Virus record (IMG/VR): IMGVR_UViG_3300032241_002034
Coordinates: 1-50,124 of that record
Direction: 5' to 3' (one strand)
Length of the DNA stretch: 50,124 nucleotides
Source of the DNA: a virus
Positions within the stretch are counted from its first letter, which is position 1, and every line of letters starts with the position of its first letter. The notes under the pieces are model-generated. The model saw only the letters and a list, made by a program, of their open reading frames with translations, did no database searches and had not been told where the DNA came from. Both the position numbers and the translations under genes were made by a program. Below, piece by piece: positions 47,570 through 50,124 of this stretch.

Positions 47570-47779
47570 TTAGGCTAACATATTTTCAACCCATATTTCA
47601 TTTGTTCGCTCTACATAATAAACACATATACCACGATAGTCAAATCTTTCGTTTTGTTTTAAATACTCAACGATTTCACTATCGAATTCATTATTAACGG
47701 GGTACTCTACAACTTCTGAATTACCTAAATTACTAAAATAATTCAGATTGTCATTAACAAATTGTTCTAATTTTTTCAT
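47570..47779 (-). CDS. Small acidic hypothetical protein
   Basis: A 69-residue protein: MKKLEQFVNDNLNYFSNLGN, then EFDSEIVEYLKQNERFDYRG and ICVYYVERTNEIWVENMLA. Acidic with an aromatic C-terminal strand. Single-gene unit with its own GGCAAAG promoter. No family recognised. Confidence 0.62.
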   Translation of the reverse strand: MKKLEQFVNDNLNYFSNLGNSEVVEYPVNNEFDSEIVEYLKQNERFDYRGICVYYVERTNEIWVENMLA

Positions 47780-47794
47780 AATTTTTAATTTGAG

Positions 47795-47818
47795 TAAATG
47801 TACAATAAAAACTTTGCC
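47795..47818 (-). promoter_or_regulatory. GGCAAAG-N9-TACATTTA promoter
   Basis: GGCAAAG (47812-47818) and TACATTTA (47795-47802), 15 bases before ATG 47779. Confidence 0.65.
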
Positions 47819-47823
47819 TATTC

Positions 47824-48165
47824 TTAATAATATAATCCTTCATTTCCGTTTTGACCAATAATATCCATTCTTCTATTAGCTGTTGCTTCATCCCAAGCAG
47901 TTTCAGCAGCTGCTTCACGAGCTGTTTTACTCATTTGATTAACACCCATTCCTTCATATTTTAACAATGAATTGCAAAGGTATCTTTGAAATGCAGTCAT
48001 TGATTTAGCTTCATTAACAGCATTCACTATTAATTGTTTATCTTTTTCATTAATAGATTTGTCATTTACAAAGTTAATTGTAAATTCCTTAGCTTCAGCT
48101 AAACTAGTCATTTTAAATACTTGCACACTGATTTGTTCGAAGTTAGATTTAATTGGGTATTTCAT
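47824..48165 (-). CDS. Hypothetical protein
   Basis: A 113-residue helical protein from ATG 48165 (MKYPIKSNFEQISVQVFKMT). Segments AKEFTINFVNDKSINEKDKQ, MTAFQRYLCNSLLKYEGMGV and AREAAAETAWDEATANRRMD are predicted helices. Positive and negative charges are balanced. It sits behind a weak promoter match. No family recognised. Confidence 0.62.
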   Translation of the reverse strand: MKYPIKSNFEQISVQVFKMTSLAEAKEFTINFVNDKSINEKDKQLIVNAVNEAKSMTAFQRYLCNSLLKYEGMGVNQMSKTAREAAAETAWDEATANRRMDIIGQNGNEGLYY

Positions 48166-48181
48166 AGCAATTTTATTTGTA

Positions 48182-48205
48182 TAAAGGTACAATGCTTATT
48201 TTACT
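48182..48205 (-). promoter_or_regulatory. Weak AGTAAAA-N9-TACCTTTA promoter
   Basis: TACCTTTA (48182-48189) with the usual nine-base gap to AGTAAAA (48199-48205), a degenerate upstream box that overlaps the previous stop codon. Confidence 0.35.
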
Positions 48206-48524
48206 CAACCTCATTACTAGTGCTATCTTCTTTCAAAGTCATATTTAATTGTTCAATGGATAGTAATTTACCATCTTCAGCTGCCTCAATTAATTCAACT
48301 ATATTATCCCATAGCATATCTTTATCATCTGCTAAGTAATTGTTTAACATAGTTTCAGCCATTACTTCAGCATCATCCCTGAATAAAATTACTAGTTGAT
48401 CATAAATTGAACTAATTTGTTCGTCTGTTAAAACACGTTGAAAATTGCGAGATTGTGGTGTGGGGTTATTTTCTTTTTCCCACATTTCAACGTTTGGATC
48501 ATGTTCATTGTCATATATTCCCAT
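48201..48524 (-). CDS. Acidic hypothetical protein
   Basis: A 107-residue acidic, helical protein starting MGIYDNEHDPNVEMWEKENN. It contains QRVLTDEQISSIYDQLVILF and AEVMAETMLNNYLADDKDML. It follows 48528-48917 by three bases, so it is translated from the same mRNA. Function unknown. Confidence 0.62.
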   Translation of the reverse strand: MGIYDNEHDPNVEMWEKENNPTPQSRNFQRVLTDEQISSIYDQLVILFRDDAEVMAETMLNNYLADDKDMLWDNIVELIEAAEDGKLLSIEQLNMTLKEDSTSNEVE

Positions 48525-48527
48525 AAC

Positions 48528-48917
48528 TTAACTTTTTAAAACGAGATAATTATTTACTTTAGATTCTTCCCTACAATGTACTACATATCCTACTGAAACA
48601 TCATATGCTTCATTACCATGAATTGGATAAAAATCAGTATTCATTTTACAAAATTGTTTAGCAAAATCAAATGCTTCGTATGACCATTCTTTATTAGCAT
48701 TAGGTAATCGTATTAAAATATAATGTTTAAAAGAATTGATATATCCCTTATGTAATACTTTATAGTTTTGTGTACAAAGGCAAGCATGTATTTTATCTAC
48801 TATACTAACTTCAAATACCTCAGGGAAATAATCTTCAATTTTACGTTTCCAATCTTGGCATGCTAACCTGTGAGCATCTAAAATGAATTTCTCACTTACT
48901 TCGTGCATTTTACTCAT
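48528..48917 (-). CDS. Hypothetical protein
   Basis: A 129-residue alpha/beta protein. It begins MSKMHEVSEKFILDAHRLAC and contains FEVSIVDKIHACLCTQNYKV and YILIRLPNANKEWSYEAFDF. Several Cys and His residues are present but in no known zinc pattern. First of a two-gene pair with 48201-48524, and 20 bases after 48938-49138. No family recognised. Confidence 0.62.
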   Translation of the reverse strand: MSKMHEVSEKFILDAHRLACQDWKRKIEDYFPEVFEVSIVDKIHACLCTQNYKVLHKGYINSFKHYILIRLPNANKEWSYEAFDFAKQFCKMNTDFYPIHGNEAYDVSVGYVVHCREESKVNNYLVLKS

Positions 48918-48937
48918 AACCTATTAATTTTATTGTT

Positions 48938-49138
48938 TTAATTCATTACACTTTGCTTAGCATATATAATTGCTTCGCTAAAAGCCTCTAATTCTTCTTC
49001 AGAACTAGGTGGAAAAAATAAATCTACTTCACCTACTAATGATTCATTGTCGTGAAGTCCTCTCATAATATGATGTTTAACCAAATTTTCAATTTGTAAA
49101 CATTTTAATATTATAGTTGGATCAGTAAGATCATCCAT
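48938..49138 (-). CDS. Small acidic hypothetical protein
   Basis: A 66-residue acidic helical protein: MDDLTDPTIILKCLQIENLV, then EVDLFFPPSSEEELEAFSEA and IIYAKQSVMN. It is first in the unit that includes the next two genes and has its own GGCAAAA promoter. No family recognised. Confidence 0.62.
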   Translation of the reverse strand: MDDLTDPTIILKCLQIENLVKHHIMRGLHDNESLVGEVDLFFPPSSEEELEAFSEAIIYAKQSVMN

Positions 49139-49155
49139 TTCTTATTAATTTACAA

Positions 49156-49180
49156 TAAATATAAAAAAAAAGATTTTGCC
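49156..49180 (-). promoter_or_regulatory. GGCAAAA-N10-TATATTTA promoter
   Basis: GGCAAAA (49174-49180) and TATATTTA (49156-49163) separated by ten bases that include an eight-T run, 17 bases before ATG 49138. Confidence 0.55.
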
Positions 49181-49190
49181 TTTTCAATAA

Positions 49191-49358
49191 TTACTTTATC
49201 CATTCATCACACCCGTACTGAAACGCTTGGGCTGGAGTTAATTCAGGATCTTCCTTCATGTTTTTTAGGGCGCTGTATATAACTTCCAATTCCATTCCTG
49301 CTTCCATAGCTTCTGATAATAATATATCAATCACTTTCATGTCTGTTTGTGCACTCAT
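49191..49358 (-). CDS. Small conserved-type phage protein
   Basis: A 55-residue protein: MSAQTDMKVIDILLSEAMEA, then GMELEVIYSALKNMKEDPEL and TPAQAFQYGCDEWIK. Helical, with a C-terminal tryptophan motif (QYGCDEW) that I have seen in other phage small proteins. ATATTTAT lies 17 bases upstream. The frame is complete and fills an otherwise empty gap. Confidence 0.6.
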   Translation of the reverse strand: MSAQTDMKVIDILLSEAMEAGMELEVIYSALKNMKEDPELTPAQAFQYGCDEWIK

Positions 49359-49375
49359 TGTTTTATAAATTTATT

Positions 49376-49383
49376 ATAAATAT
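49376..49383 (-). promoter_or_regulatory. ATATTTAT element
   Basis: Coding-strand ATATTTAT, 17 bases before ATG 49358, touching the stop of the next gene upstream. Confidence 0.35.
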
Positions 49384-49652
49384 CACGCCTGTCCAATAAC
49401 ACCCATATAAGGTACTTTTACTGGCTCTTGATTGTTTATGTATTGTATGATCATTAATAATGCTTTATCTTGTTCATTATTAGTTATTCTTTCTGTATTA
49501 AGTTCCTTCATTAATTCTATTATATCCATATTTTGGGTATGTTGTTCTTTACCTAATAAAATTAATTCTTCATTAATTAATTTAATGTGTCTTATCAAGT
49601 AAACAATACTTAAACATAAGAAAATTACAATGATTGATAACACTATTATCAT
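49383..49652 (-). CDS. Membrane-anchored coiled-coil protein
   Basis: An 89-residue protein. Residues 1-22 form a membrane helix (IIVLSIIVIFLCLSIVYLI) with RH after it, then a coiled coil (LINEELILLGKEQHTQNMDI; IELMKELNTERITNNEQDKA) and a short tail. Three bases from the next gene upstream, so cotranscribed. Function unknown. Confidence 0.65.
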   Translation of the reverse strand: MIIVLSIIVIFLCLSIVYLIRHIKLINEELILLGKEQHTQNMDIIELMKELNTERITNNEQDKALLMIIQYINNQEPVKVPYMGVIGQA

Positions 49653-49655
49653 AAC

Positions 49656-49997
49656 TTATTTGTTTTTAACTATTTCAATAAACCATTTAATAGCGGCAAG
49701 TTCTGCTGCTTCATAAGATTCATTGTCTTGTAATAACTGCGTTATTGGTCCATAGTGAACAACTGCTATATTTGTGTTACCTATTGAATAAGTAAAACCA
49801 TACTTCTCCCTAAAAAACCTAAATGCTTGTTGGTAGAGTGGTGCGGGTAAACACCATTCGTGTTCAAATGGTATAACTAAGTTAAATGTAGGATTAGGTA
49901 GGTATGGGTCTAAATTATGATAACCTAAACATTTTTCATTAAAACCTAATTCTTTAAGTCCTAATGCTTGTTCGTAAGGGATAAATTCTTTTTTCAT
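49656..49997 (-). CDS. Conserved-type phage protein (KEFIPYEQALGLKELGF)
   Basis: A 113-residue protein. MKKEFIPYEQALGLKELGFN and APLYQQAFRFFREKYGFTYS are motifs I recognise from proteins widespread in phages of Bacteroidota, without known function. The C-terminus (EAAELAAIKWFIEIVKNK) is helical. It follows the partial gene at the right edge by three bases and starts the run of genes described here. Confidence 0.72.
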   Translation of the reverse strand: MKKEFIPYEQALGLKELGFNEKCLGYHNLDPYLPNPTFNLVIPFEHEWCLPAPLYQQAFRFFREKYGFTYSIGNTNIAVVHYGPITQLLQDNESYEAAELAAIKWFIEIVKNK

Positions 49998-50000
49998 AGC

Positions 50001-50124
50001 TTATATATTTTTAGCTTTGTTTAATATTTTTAATATAGTAACCTTGCCATTTGTTAGTTTTGGTTTTATTTTATATCCATTTAATATAGCACTCGCTGTT
50101 GCAGTTTCCATTTCCAATTCTACC
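50001..50124 (-). CDS. Partial hypothetical protein at right edge
   Basis: Reading frame open from the right edge to TAA at 50001-50003; 40 codons are visible. It ends ASAILNGYKIKPKLTNGKVT followed by ILKILNKAKNI, a basic tail. An internal ATG near 50111 could be the true start, in which case the gene is complete. Too little is visible to assign a function. Confidence 0.5.
   Translation of the reverse strand, partial: VELEMETATASAILNGYKIKPKLTNGKVTILKILNKAKNI

Overview
The window is a fragment of a large, AT-rich, T4-like tailed phage (myovirus) that most probably infects a member of the Bacteroidota. T4-type markers are a DenV pyrimidine-dimer glycosylase, a gp61-like primase, baseplate wedge proteins gp6 and gp25, a gp5-like central spike and a gp55-like late sigma factor. 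The host guess is inference: gene starts lack Shine-Dalgarno sequences and follow A-rich leaders, putative -7 boxes resemble the Bacteroidota TAnnTTTG element, and one small gene encodes a typical lipoprotein. Every gene I accept lies on the minus strand, so transcription runs from position 50124 towards 1. Capsid, portal, terminase, prohead protease and DNA polymerase genes are not in view. No tRNA, CRISPR array or insertion sequence was found.

Layout in transcription order. (1) 50.1-41.0 kb: about 25 small, mostly unknown genes (membrane peptides, SH3-like proteins, two AT-hook proteins, a lipoprotein). Most carry their own promoter, of a repeated form GGCAAAA-N8/9/10-TACATTTA, often directly behind a hairpin terminator. 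These are probably early or host-takeover genes. (2) 41.0-38.1 kb: small membrane and unknown genes and a GC-rich non-coding island. (3) 38.1-30.3 kb: late sigma factor, then baseplate genes (spike, gp25, gp6), an Ntn-hydrolase and a GH19 endolysin. (4) 30.3-17.0 kb: tail and virion structural genes, ending in two adhesin-like proteins with poly-threonine linkers and two glycosyltransferases. (5) 17.0-12.2 kb: a GIY-YIG-like protein, primase, PD-(D/E)XK nuclease, a 675-residue multidomain protein and a HAD nucleotidase. (6) 12.2-0 kb: many small proteins plus an exonuclease, DenV, a flavoprotein and a P-loop kinase.

The most interesting pattern is a short amphipathic N-terminal peptide ending in (L/I)-x-E, shared by about fifteen otherwise unrelated proteins. 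In five of them it is ten residues long, MIKL-x-x-(I/L/M)-L-x-E. This matches in length and cleavage motif the T4 capsid-targeting sequence (MKTYQEFIAE), which sends internal proteins and the Alt ADP-ribosyltransferase into the prohead and is cut off by the gp21 protease. Tagged cargo here includes a fusion of a nucleotidylyltransferase-like domain, a ParB-like segment, an HExxH metallopeptidase and an R-S-E ADP-ribosyltransferase, two winged-helix proteins, zinc-ribbon proteins, and an Ntn-hydrolase whose catalytic Cys18 directly follows the predicted cut site. I infer a set of packaged, possibly injected proteins, one of which may be activated by prohead maturation.

A second pattern is regulatory. 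Late-type genes are preceded by an (A/T)ATATTTAT element with no upstream box. At five genes (denV included, with its own box) the element ends exactly four bases before the ATG, which suggests leaderless mRNAs.
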